Shown piece after piece: positions 1 to 10,000 of a stretch of DNA of 21,948 bases (its first letter is position 1; every line of letters starts with the position of its first letter). The stretch covers positions 1-21,948 of IMG/VR virus record IMGVR_UViG_3300029319_000581; one strand, 5' to 3'. The notes below the pieces were generated by a model. It ran no database searches and was not told where the DNA came from. It was given only the letters and a program-made list of their open reading frames with translations. Both the position numbers and the translations under genes were made by a program. The stretch comes from a virus.

Positions 1-3000
1 CTTGAAATCCTCGAATCAATCGTCACCCCAGAAGATGACTTATCACTCAATGATAACGCTGCAGGCACATCTAATTATGCTGCTCCTGGTTCTCATAGAT
101 TCAGAATAACAACTAATTTAATTAAGAAACTTCTTACTGACGAAGCAGATAAAGACTTTATTGAATTACTTCGTATTAATGGTAGTAAGATTGAGAAATT
201 AGTTGATCGTAGTGCATATGATGAATTAGAAAAATCACTAGCATTAAGAACATTTGAAGAGTCTGGTAACTATGTTGTAAATGATTTCCAGATTACAAAT
301 AGAGAAAACTTAAATGATGGGTTCAATAATGGTGTTTATGAGTCAGGTGATATCACAGCACAAGGAAACACTGCGACATCTGAAAAGTATGCTGTAGAGT
401 TTGGTCCTGGCACAGCATATGTTAGAGGTTATAGAGTTAAAACATTATCTCCAACATATGTTGACTTAGATAAACCAAGAGCAACTAATAGTGCTCAGAA
501 CGTTATTATTCCTTTTGAACTTGGAAACTTTTCAAGAATCGAAAATGTATATGGTTTCTTAAATTGTTCTGGCTCTACCATTACTAATGCATATCAAACT
601 TTAGAACTGCGTGATAGATTTACTGCTACACCTGGTGATTCTGTAGGTAATTTAATTGGTTATGCTCGCGTATCTTCTATTGAGCATATTCAAGATCCAG
701 ACACTACATTTGGTAATGCTGATGATAGATATCGTTTGCATGTTTTTGATGTGCAAATGTTCACTCAATTACAACTTGCATCTTCACAAAGTATTACTGC
801 AGGTTCTCTTGTAGTTGGTAAAACATCTGGTGCTAGAGGATATGTTGTAGATGCTGTTAATGCAGATCCTGATGTAACTTTATATTCAGTAGAAGGTAAT
901 TTCCAAGATGGTGAGATGGTTACTGTTGATGGACTTGATAAAGATACAATTTCTAAAAGTTATGCTTACCAGTATTCAGATACTCGTCAAGTACTTTCAA
1001 AAGATGAAAGCACAAGTGCTGTAGAATTTACAGCAGATATTGTTCTTGAAGATCAATTACAACTTCAAGGTGCTACTTTTACATATGACGCATCAGGTGG
1101 TTCCGAAAATATTACAGGAACAAATAGTAACTTCTCTATTGATCTAAGAGCTGGTGATAGAATTTATTTCAGTGCTACAAAATATGTTGATGTTGATTTT
1201 ATTGATCCAACTAACTTAGGATCTTCTAACAATGGAACAATCTTTAACTATGCAAACCAGACTGTAAATGTCACACCTGGTGCAGGCGGTGCTGCTCCTA
1301 GTGCTGGTGACTATACTGTCTTGATTAGATACAGATCTAAACTATTTGATGCTAATACTGCTTCTCTACTAGAAGAGATGCCTAGACCTTATGTTAAGAG
1401 TATCTCTGATGAATCTATGATCGTTAGAAGAACTTTTGACTCACAGACAGTTGCTTCTAGTTCTATCGCTATTACTTTACCTGCAAATGAACAATTTGAA
1501 GCGTTATCTAATTCAAACTATACTTTCACCGTTCTCGCAAGTACCAACGGTACTTATCCAGTCGGTGACCAAATACCTATTGATACTACTAATACTGGTG
1601 CTTTAGGATATACAACATTTACTTCATCTGATAGAACAACTCTTCAGATGGATAACCTTACAAACATTACTTCTGTTAAGGTAACCGCATCTATTTCTAA
1701 GAACGTTACTACTAAGAAAACTAAATCTCCTCAGAAAATGTTTGTTCTTAAAACAAACAAAACTATTAATAATCTTGATAAGCAAAATTATAATTTAGCA
1801 TATTCTAATCTTTATGGAACTAGAATCGAAGATCAAGACATATCATTAGGTCTTGTTGATGCTTATAAAGTTCATGCTGTATATGAATCTCTTGATGACA
1901 GTGATCCTGTTCTTCCTTCCATTACATTAGTTGAACCAACATTCTTTGCTACTGGAAGTATCGTTACAGGTAGAACTTCAAAAGCAAGAGCAAGAGTTGT
2001 TAACTTTAACTCAAGCACATTAAAATTAACGATTGTATATTTAAGTGGACAGTTTATTGTTGGTGAAACAGTAGATGGATTTGATTCAACTCCTACTGCT
2101 ATCACTGGAATTATTAATGACTCTGCAGGTTCTATTATCGTAGGTTCAAAAGTAATCACAGACAGATATGATTTACAAAGTGGACAAACTAATTTCTTAT
2201 ATGGTATTTCAAAATTAGTAAGAAAGAAAGGTGTCGCTGTTCCTATTAGAAAATTAAAAATCGTTTTAGATTACTACGCACATGCTGCTACTGGTGATTA
2301 CTTTGGTGGACAATCATATCTTGATACTAACTATGAAGACGTTCCTCTATTTGAAGGACAGTTCTTACCAGACTTCTTAGACTTTAGACCAGGTGTAAAA
2401 AATCTATTCAGTGGAACTGGTTCTGTTGCATCACCTGCATTTGTAAACTGTTCTACATTCGACTTTAAGTCAAGAGTATTCCCAACTTCTAGTACACCTG
2501 CTGCAACTCTATTTGATATTCCTAAAGTCAATAGTGATTTCCGTTGTGATTTTAATTGGTATCTTCCTAGAATTGATAAAGTATTCGTACTTCCTAATGG
2601 TGAGTTCCAAATTATTAAAGGTAAATCTGAAGAAAGACCTTCTGCTCCAGATGATTTACAAGATGGTATGTTGTTAGCAACACTATCACATGCACCATAT
2701 GGTTTTGATCCTGTTGATGACGTAATTATTCAGAGATCTGAGAATAGACGATATACTATGAGAGATATCGGTAAGATCGAAACTAGACTTAATCAGGTTG
2801 AATATTATACATCTCTCAATATGCTTGAGACAGATACATTTAACACTGAAGTTCTTGATGCATCTGGAAAGAGTCGTTTAAAGAATGGATTTATAGTTGA
2901 TGACTTTACAGATCATTCTAAATCAGATACAAAAAATCCTGATTTTAGTGCTTCATTAGATTATGTTGATGGATCTGCTCATCCAGCACATTTTACAACT

Positions 3001-6000
3001 AACGTTGCTCTTGTAATTAATGAATCTTTATCTACAAATTATCAAAAAACAGGTCCTTTAATTACACTTCCATATACAGAAGGAAAATTAATTGAACAAC
3101 CATATGCCTCTCGTGTTGAGAACGTTAACCCATTTAACGTTTTTGCATATATCGGTCGTATTGATCTAGTACCTGCAAGTGATGATTGGGTGGATACTAA
3201 TCGTCTTCCCGTTAGAGTTACTAATATTGAAGGTGACTTCCAAGCAACACGGGACTCAATGAATGTTGATCAAAATGGATTTGCTCCTCTTCAATGGGAG
3301 TCTTGGAGAACTACATGGACTGGAACCACTACAAGTGGTTGGAGTAGAAGAAGAGAACATACCTTTGCCAACTTTGTTGCAGGTAGAGGTCGTCGTGTTA
3401 TGGGAACTAGAACCATTACGACAACCGAAAATCAGACAAGAAGAGGTATTAGAACTAGAGTTGTTCCTAGAATTGATCGTAGATCATTAGGAGACAGCAC
3501 AGTATCTTCAACTTCTATTCCTTGGATTCGTTCTAGAAATATCGATGTTACTGTTGCAAGAATGAAACCTAGAACTACATTCTATGGATTCTTCGATGGA
3601 ACTAAAGTCGGTGATTATATGATTCCTAAGATTTTAGAAGTTATTAAAGATCCATCTACAGATAGTAGAACTAACTCTACACCATTTGTTATCGGTGAAA
3701 CTGTAGTTGGTCAAACTTCTGGTGCAACACTTAGAATTGCAGCACCAAATGATTTCTATGAGTTTGATCCGTATACTGATACGGCTATGCCTACATCATA
3801 TTCTTCAACAACTAACTTTATCAACATTGATACTGATTCACTTGCAGCACAAGCAGTCGGACAGTTCTTTGGTAATATTCAAGTTGGTGAGTTATTAGTC
3901 GCTTCCTCTGGTGCAACTGCTGTTGTTAAAGATCGTAGATTGATGACTGATAGGTTAGGACAATGGAAAGGTTCACTATTCATTCCACCACCTGCTGTAG
4001 ATACAAATCCACGTTGGGCAACAGGAACAAGAACTCTAAGATTTACCACAAACGAAAATGATTCTCGTGTTGGAGGTACAGTTGCATCTTCTGCAGAAGT
4101 TGAATACAAGGCAGAAGGAACATTGAACACAGTTCAAGAAAACGTTCTTGCAGTTAGAAATGCTGATCTTGTTAGAGATACTGTTACACAGGATAGAACA
4201 ATTAGTTCTACTAGAACTGAGACACGTCAGGTTGGTTGGTGGGATCCACTTGCACAATCATTCTTGGTTGATGAAACAGGTGGAACATTCCTAACTTCAG
4301 TTGAAGTTTACTTCAATGCTAAGGATAGTAATATTCCTATCTCAATGCAGATCAGAACAATGGAAAATGGTTATCCTACAACTACTATTCTTCCTTTCTC
4401 TGATACAACTTTAAATCCTGCTCAGGTTCAAATTTCTGAGACTGGTGCTGTTGCAACTAAGTTTACATTTAGAGCACCTGTTTATATTCCACAATCTGTT
4501 GAACATTGTTTTGTTCTATTCTCAGACTCTAATGAATATCAAGTTTGGATTTCTAGAATGGGTGAATTAGATATTTCTGGTGACAGAACCATATCTGAAC
4601 AACCATATGCAGGTGTTTTATTCAAATCACAAAACGCTACTACTTGGACTGCAGATCAGTATGAAGATTTGAAGTTCATTGTTAACAGAGCAGTATTTGA
4701 TAATAGTGGTGCTACAAGAATCACTCTTAATAATGCTCCTCTTGATAGAGGTAACAATGGTAAGATTACACTTCAGAATGATGCAATTAGAACATTCCAA
4801 CCAGAGTTACAATTAGTAACTAACTCAACAACATTACCATTTACTATTGGTGCAAGAATATATCAAAAGACAACTCTTGCAGAAGGAACAATCGTTGGCG
4901 TTGCAACAAGTAGCACTGGCGTATTGTTAACTATCAATGATATCTCTGGAACATGGTCTGCAGGTAGTAACACTGGTGGTGTTATTACTAATCGTATTGT
5001 TTCATCTAAAGCAACTGCAACTATGGTTGTATCAGGTGCATCTGGAGACTTCACAGTTGGTGAAACAATCTCAGGTAACTCCTCCACAACTCCTACTGCA
5101 GAAGTTGTGACATGGACTGCTGGTACTAATACACTAACGTTAAGATATGTTTCAACTGATTTTACTGCTTCAACTGAGACCATTACTGGTGGAGAATCCA
5201 CCACAACTGCAACAGTAAGTTCTGTAACATATGCAGGTGACGTTGTTGAAGGTGGTGCAGTTAGCGATGCTTTTGTTAGCACATCTCCTACCTATACAAC
5301 AACACAAAGAAAAGTTCGTGTTTCACATTCTAGTCATTGTATGCATGACTTAGATAATAACGTTGTTATTACTGGTGTAATTTCTGAAGTATCTGATACT
5401 TATCTAACATCTTCTATCTCTGCTACTGATACTAGCATTAATGTTAACGATGCTAGTGCCTTCCATAAAATTATTAATGGAGCAGCAATCAGTGCTTCCA
5501 ATGTTGGTTATATGAAGATTGGTAATGAAGTTATGTCTTACTCAGCAATCTCTTCAAATGGTAAAACTATTACTGTTAATGAAAGAGGTGTTGATGGAAC
5601 TACTGGTGTAGCACACGCTGATGAAACTGTAGTTAAATGCTATAACATTGATGGTATTCCTCTAACAGAAATCAACAAGACACATGCAGCGATACAAAAT
5701 CCTACATTAGATACATACGATCTTGCAACATCATCTATTGCAAGACTTGGTATCAAGTCTGGTGGAGATAATATTGTTGCAACTCAGAATATTCAGTACG
5801 AGATTCTCGTTCCTCAAATCCAGAAAATGTTACTTCCTAAGACGGATATGACTGCGAGAGTTCAGACAATTACTGGAACATCCATTAATGATGGACAAAC
5901 ATTAGCACAAAGTTCATTCAGTAATACTGGTGAATTTAGTGATGTTAACTTATCAGAGGATAATTACTTTAATTCTCCTCAATTAATTTGTTCTGCAATT

Positions 6001-6522
6001 AATGAATCTGCAGAATTAAGTGGTGACAAATCATTCAGAATGGATCTAACAATGTCTAGTTTATCTACAACAGTTTCACCTGTTATGGATACTGACAGAA
6101 TGTCTATTACTATGGTAAGTAGTAGAATTAATAATCCTAGCGATCCTAACGTTGCTAAGAGACCTTTTGGTGATGAACACTCAGCAATCTATATTAGTAA
6201 GGTTGCAGATCTAACTAACCCTTCTTCTGCTATCAAACTAATCTTTGCGGGTTATCGCCCACCTAACACTGTGATTAAACCCCTATATAGAATACTACCC
6301 TCAGGATCTACAGATCCTATTGAGACACAAGGATTTGAATTCTTCCCAACAGAAGGTGCCAAAATACCTGGTACAACTGAAACGGAAGCATATCAAGATT
6401 ATGAATACGAAGTATCAGGTCTATCCTTCTCTCAATATCAGATCAAGATTGTGTTTGTTTCACCGAACCAAGCGTATTCTCCAATCATTCAAGACTTTAG
6501 AGCAATCGCTCTTGCTGTATAA
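1..6522 (+). CDS. Giant DUF4815-type virion structural protein (5' end missing)
   Basis: The frame is open from base 1, so at least 2173 residues of a larger protein are here and the N-terminus is missing. The first ~200 residues carry motifs I associate with the DUF4815 family of cyanophage structural proteins: a GSHRFRI segment, LRINGSKI, LALRTFEESGNYVVNDF, then GPGTAYVRGYRVKT. About residues 1109-1163 (nt 3325-3490) is an Arg/Thr-rich, low-complexity-like stretch. A DPLAQSFLVDETGG motif (nt 4243-4284) opens a domain of ~120 residues. Several copies of a GETV-G-TSGA beta-repeat occur (nt 790-935, 1930-2110, 3685-3945, 4841-5260). Near nt 5503-5610 is a motif around GYMKIGNEVMSY with RGVDGTTG. 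It ends in a TAATG overlap with the next gene. The role is probably a tail- or baseplate-associated appendage; exact virion placement is inferred, not shown. Confidence 0.85.
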   Translation, partial: LEILESIVTPEDDLSLNDNAAGTSNYAAPGSHRFRITTNLIKKLLTDEADKDFIELLRINGSKIEKLVDRSAYDELEKSLALRTFEESGNYVVNDFQITNRENLNDGFNNGVYESGDITAQGNTATSEKYAVEFGPGTAYVRGYRVKTLSPTYVDLDKPRATNSAQNVIIPFELGNFSRIENVYGFLNCSGSTITNAYQTLELRDRFTATPGDSVGNLIGYARVSSIEHIQDPDTTFGNADDRYRLHVFDVQMFTQLQLASSQSITAGSLVVGKTSGARGYVVDAVNADPDVTLYSVEGNFQDGEMVTVDGLDKDTISKSYAYQYSDTRQVLSKDESTSAVEFTADIVLEDQLQLQGATFTYDASGGSENITGTNSNFSIDLRAGDRIYFSATKYVDVDFIDPTNLGSSNNGTIFNYANQTVNVTPGAGGAAPSAGDYTVLIRYRSKLFDANTASLLEEMPRPYVKSISDESMIVRRTFDSQTVASSSIAITLPANEQFEALSNSNYTFTVLASTNGTYPVGDQIPIDTTNTGALGYTTFTSSDRTTLQMDNLTNITSVKVTASISKNVTTKKTKSPQKMFVLKTNKTINNLDKQNYNLAYSNLYGTRIEDQDISLGLVDAYKVHAVYESLDDSDPVLPSITLVEPTFFATGSIVTGRTSKARARVVNFNSSTLKLTIVYLSGQFIVGETVDGFDSTPTAITGIINDSAGSIIVGSKVITDRYDLQSGQTNFLYGISKLVRKKGVAVPIRKLKIVLDYYAHAATGDYFGGQSYLDTNYEDVPLFEGQFLPDFLDFRPGVKNLFSGTGSVASPAFVNCSTFDFKSRVFPTSSTPAATLFDIPKVNSDFRCDFNWYLPRIDKVFVLPNGEFQIIKGKSEERPSAPDDLQDGMLLATLSHAPYGFDPVDDVIIQRSENRRYTMRDIGKIETRLNQVEYYTSLNMLETDTFNTEVLDASGKSRLKNGFIVDDFTDHSKSDTKNPDFSASLDYVDGSAHPAHFTTNVALVINESLSTNYQKTGPLITLPYTEGKLIEQPYASRVENVNPFNVFAYIGRIDLVPASDDWVDTNRLPVRVTNIEGDFQATRDSMNVDQNGFAPLQWESWRTTWTGTTTSGWSRRREHTFANFVAGRGRRVMGTRTITTTENQTRRGIRTRVVPRIDRRSLGDSTVSSTSIPWIRSRNIDVTVARMKPRTTFYGFFDGTKVGDYMIPKILEVIKDPSTDSRTNSTPFVIGETVVGQTSGATLRIAAPNDFYEFDPYTDTAMPTSYSSTTNFINIDTDSLAAQAVGQFFGNIQVGELLVASSGATAVVKDRRLMTDRLGQWKGSLFIPPPAVDTNPRWATGTRTLRFTTNENDSRVGGTVASSAEVEYKAEGTLNTVQENVLAVRNADLVRDTVTQDRTISSTRTETRQVGWWDPLAQSFLVDETGGTFLTSVEVYFNAKDSNIPISMQIRTMENGYPTTTILPFSDTTLNPAQVQISETGAVATKFTFRAPVYIPQSVEHCFVLFSDSNEYQVWISRMGELDISGDRTISEQPYAGVLFKSQNATTWTADQYEDLKFIVNRAVFDNSGATRITLNNAPLDRGNNGKITLQNDAIRTFQPELQLVTNSTTLPFTIGARIYQKTTLAEGTIVGVATSSTGVLLTINDISGTWSAGSNTGGVITNRIVSSKATATMVVSGASGDFTVGETISGNSSTTPTAEVVTWTAGTNTLTLRYVSTDFTASTETITGGESTTTATVSSVTYAGDVVEGGAVSDAFVSTSPTYTTTQRKVRVSHSSHCMHDLDNNVVITGVISEVSDTYLTSSISATDTSINVNDASAFHKIINGAAISASNVGYMKIGNEVMSYSAISSNGKTITVNERGVDGTTGVAHADETVVKCYNIDGIPLTEINKTHAAIQNPTLDTYDLATSSIARLGIKSGGDNIVATQNIQYEILVPQIQKMLLPKTDMTARVQTITGTSINDGQTLAQSSFSNTGEFSDVNLSEDNYFNSPQLICSAINESAELSGDKSFRMDLTMSSLSTTVSPVMDTDRMSITMVSSRINNPSDPNVAKRPFGDEHSAIYISKVADLTNPSSAIKLIFAGYRPPNTVIKPLYRILPSGSTDPIETQGFEFFPTEGAKIPGTTETEAYQDYEYEVSGLSFSQYQIKIVFVSPNQAYSPIIQDFRAIALAV

Positions 6523-6740
6523 TGAAAACACCTGTAAAAGATCATTCGGGATGGTATCGTGATGCTAACGGTGCTATCTCATGTGCAGACTCTTCTACAT
6601 ACGAAAAGTATATGAAGGGTTATCGTGCTGATCAAGAAAAGGAAAAGCAAATGGAGACTTTACAAACTGAGGTTTCTGAGTTAAAATCTGATATGAGTGA
6701 AATAAAATCACTCTTACTAACGTTAGTCCAAAAAAATTAA
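6522..6740 (+). CDS. Small coiled-coil protein, unknown function
   Basis: This encodes 72 residues. Its ATG shares one base with the stop of the giant structural gene (TAATG), which suggests translational coupling. The N-terminal half has a short aromatic segment (SGWYRDANGAISCADSS). From about residue 38 to the end, hydrophobic residues recur at heptad spacing (METLQTEVSELKSDM, then IKSLLLTLV), as expected for a coiled coil. No enzyme motif is visible. Its position, sandwiched between two giant virion proteins and co-transcribed with the first, suggests a minor structural or chaperone-like role for the upstream protein. That is inference; no function is recognised. Confidence 0.75.
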   Translation: MKTPVKDHSGWYRDANGAISCADSSTYEKYMKGYRADQEKEKQMETLQTEVSELKSDMSEIKSLLLTLVQKN

Positions 6741-6742
6741 TT

Positions 6743-6958
6743 ATGGAAAAAGTCTCGCAAGAGTCCATGCTGAAAGAGTTTCGAGAAAGGTTTGCAAAAC
6801 TTACTGCAGAAACTAATCAGTTGGCTGCAAAAATCAAAGAAAACGAAGTCACAGCCTTGAAATTACAAGGTGCTATCGAAACACTTGAATATTACATTAA
6901 CCCTCCTGCAGAAGAAACTGCATCTCCTCCAGAAGAGGTTGATGAAGTAACAGCATAA
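6743..6958 (+). CDS. Small coiled-coil protein with acidic proline-rich tail
   Basis: This encodes 71 residues starting two bases after the previous stop. Residues ~1-50 are charged and helical with heptad hydrophobics (LKEFRERFAKLTAETNQLAA, then KLQGAIETLEYYI). The last ~20 residues are Pro/Glu-rich and acidic (NPPAEETASPPEEVDE). The helical end GAIETLEYY resembles GSMQAIEYV in the 78-residue protein at 20300, so the two may be distant relatives or may simply share a coiled-coil pattern. It is the last gene before a rho-independent terminator and so closes the operon of the giant structural protein. No function is recognised. Confidence 0.72.
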   Translation: MEKVSQESMLKEFRERFAKLTAETNQLAAKIKENEVTALKLQGAIETLEYYINPPAEETASPPEEVDEVTA

Positions 6959-6966
6959 TAATATTG

Positions 6967-6991
6967 AGGGGGTTTCAATTACCCCCTTTTT
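6967..6991 (+). terminator. Rho-independent terminator
   Basis: A 7-bp stem AGGGGGT/ACCCCCT (6967-6973 and 6981-6987) with a 7-base loop runs into a T-run ending at 6991. It starts 9 bases after the stop of the 71-residue gene. It should end transcripts of the giant structural gene operon before the fibre gene. Confidence 0.85.
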
Positions 6992-6996
6992 ACTAG

Positions 6997-7004
6997 CATA
7001 AATA
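6997..7004 (+). promoter_or_regulatory. T4-type late promoter octamer (CATAAATA)
   Basis: CATAAATA matches 7 of 8 bases of the T4 late promoter consensus TATAAATA. It lies directly after the terminator and about 38 bases before the ATG of the 2131-residue fibre-like gene. In T4 such sites are read by RNA polymerase with gp55 and need no -35 box. Placement between a terminator and a large late gene makes a real promoter likely. Confidence 0.65.
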
Positions 7005-7041
7005 ACTTGGAAGCATTACCTTTATAGAGTTGTCGTAAAAA

Positions 7042-10000
7042 ATGGCAAATAGAATTCAATTAAGACGAGGTGGAGCCCAAGAGTGGGCAAACTCAAACCC
7101 TACTCTAGCTCAAGGTGAGTTAGGTATCGAACTTGATACGGGTAGATTTAAAATCGGTGACGGAGTTACCGCATGGAACACGCTGCGATATGAAAGACCA
7201 GTTGAATCCGTAACTAATACTGCAAATACACTTGTACAAAGAGACGCTGACGGTAACTTCTCTGCAGGTACTGTCACAGCAACACTTATCGGTAATGCTT
7301 CAACAGCCGCTCGTCTTGCTTCCTCTCGACAAATCCAACTCTCTAGTGATGTAACTGCTTCTGGTGTATTTGATGGTTCTACTAACTTAAACTTAGTCTC
7401 GTCTCTAAGTCTTGTATCTACACTACCTCACTATGATGGAACTGCTGCTGCAGAAGGAACTTATACTAAGGTCGTAGTTGATGCAAAAGGTAGAATTAAA
7501 AATGCTTCTTTCCCTTCAACACTTGCAGATTATAACCTTAATGGAACTGTAGAAGGACAATCTGCACAACCATATGATTTAGATCTTGTTGCAATAGCAG
7601 GTCTTACTACTACTGGAATGATTGCTAGAACCAGTGGTGGTGCAATGTCAACCAGAACTATCACAGGTACTGCTGGTAGGATTTCTCTTACTAATGGTAA
7701 TGGTGTATCTGGAAACCCAACAGTTGATTTAATCACTACAACAGTAACAAGTGGTGACTATAATACGGAATCCCTGACATCTGAAACAGGTTCACAGACA
7801 GTTAATGCTACAAAATTCTCAGTTGACGACTACGGTCGTATAACAAGTGCTACAACTGTGCCTATTGCTACTGCAGTCGAAGGAACTACTGCACTAGCTT
7901 ATAATGCAGGCACCTCTTATAGTAGATATGATATCATCACAAATGCCTCTAAGGTATATCAGGCATATCAAGATGTTTCTGCAGGCGCAGGTGCACCTAC
8001 TCATAGTTCTGGGGATAACGGTGGGTGGAGATATCTCGCTGCCGAAGGGACTGAACAAAAAGGTCTTGCTTCCTTTGCCCAAGAAGACTTTGACGTAAGT
8101 TCTGGTCACGTTACTATTGCTGCAGCAGGTGTTGATAATACTCAATTACAAAATAATAGAATTTCTTTTGCTGATGGTAATGCTGTTGAGCATTTTGAAT
8201 TAGATCAAGAATTAACCGCAACAACTGGATACAGAGGACTTACTGGGGTAAACTATCTAAATGTAAAGAATACATCAGGTGGTTTATTATTTGCTGCTAA
8301 CAATACAGGTGATAGTGGTAATGGTGAAGTTGATATTAATGTAAAGACATTAATTAGTGATCCAGATATCGTACTTGATGGTGCAGTTGCACAGACTCTT
8401 GATAAAACTGGTGATGGTAATCTAACATTCCAAACTACACAGAGCTCAACATCTGCTAGAACATTAAGTATCTTAGCAACTAACTCTGGTTCTGGTAATA
8501 GCGGTATTGTAGTAACAGCAGAAAATACAGTTGCTATCACTGCATCAGACGCTGCTGGTAAAGTACAAGTAGAAGACATATACTTCCAAGGAGACTACGT
8601 TGCTTCCTCTGCTGCTACCATGATTCTAGATCCTGGTGATGATAGAGCAGTAAGTGGTAAAGTTCAAATAATGGGGGACTTACAAGTAGATGGAACGACT
8701 ACAACAATTAATTCAACAATCACTACGTTGGATGATCCTATTATTACTCTTGGTGGTGATACTGCTCCAGGTTCAGATGACAACAAAGACAGAGGAGTTG
8801 AATTCAGATATTATGACGATCAAGCAAGACTTGGATTCTTTGGTTACGATGATTCTTACACAGACCTTGGAGGACATGTCGGAGGATTCACATTCTTACA
8901 CAATGCCACAAATTCCTCAGAAGTATTCTCTGGAACAGCTTCTGGAATTACAGCAGGTAATTTAAAACTTACAACTAATACAGCATCTACAAATAATACT
9001 ACTGGAGATCTAGTGATCGCAGGTGGTGCGGGTGTCGGTGGTGACGTTAATATTGGTGGTTCAGTAGATATTGATACAAACCTTGTTACTCATGGAACAG
9101 GTCGTTTCAATGACAACCTTACTATTCAAGGTGCTTCCAAGACATTACAATTAAACAATGGATCTGGAACTACTAAGATTGAATTCCAATCTACAACTGG
9201 TAATGGATCTCTTGCTGGCATCTTAGATGTAACTGGCAACTTTAATGTTAATACTAACAAGTTCAACGTTGTCGCTGCCTCTGGTAATACTTCTGTTGCA
9301 GGTACTCTTGCAGTAACTCAAGGCACAACTCTTACAGGTGCTCTTGATCTCAATAACAATGCAAATATTTCTGGTTTAGTTCATCTTGAATCTACAGATG
9401 AACCTGATATTGTATCTGGTGCTCCACATACAATTCAGAATGCTGATTATGGTGCATTAAGAGTAGATGGTGGTGGATACTTTGATAAAGACGTATTATT
9501 CAATGGTAACGTATTCTTAAATGGTGACTTTAACCAACAAGAAGACGCAACTGAAAACTATGGTCTAAGAAACTACCTATCTATTCGATATAAACTAAGA
9601 ACTGGTTCTATTGCTGCATATAACCCATCATTCTCAAACTCTAACACTTCTAACTTGAGAGTCTTTGGTGGTGCTGGTGTTAACCAGAACTTACATGTTG
9701 GTGCTACTAATGCTGGCGAAGGATTCTTCGTAGGTAAAAAAGTCAGTAGCGATACCGTTAAGTTCTCTGTTCTTGGTGCATCTGGTAACACTGATATTCA
9801 AGGAACACTCGATGTTGCTGGTGCTTCTGAGTTCAATGGCACTGTTGATGTTGATGCAGACTTCGCAGTTAGAAATGGCACAACAGACAAGTTCTTTGTC
9901 GATAACGTAACTGGTAATACTAATATTGAAGGAACTCTAACTGCTGATGGTCACACAGAATTAAATAGCACTCTTAATGTAGATGATAATACAACTCTAG

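Noticed and set aside
736-738. TTG as the start of the giant structural gene
   Set aside because: The same frame is open without a stop back to base 1 and that stretch encodes clear DUF4815-type motifs, so the gene begins outside the window.
4863-5282. 139-residue minus-strand reading frame
   Set aside because: It lies wholly inside the repeat region of the giant structural gene, is Val/Thr/Pro-rich as expected for an antisense shadow, and has no motifs or promoter.
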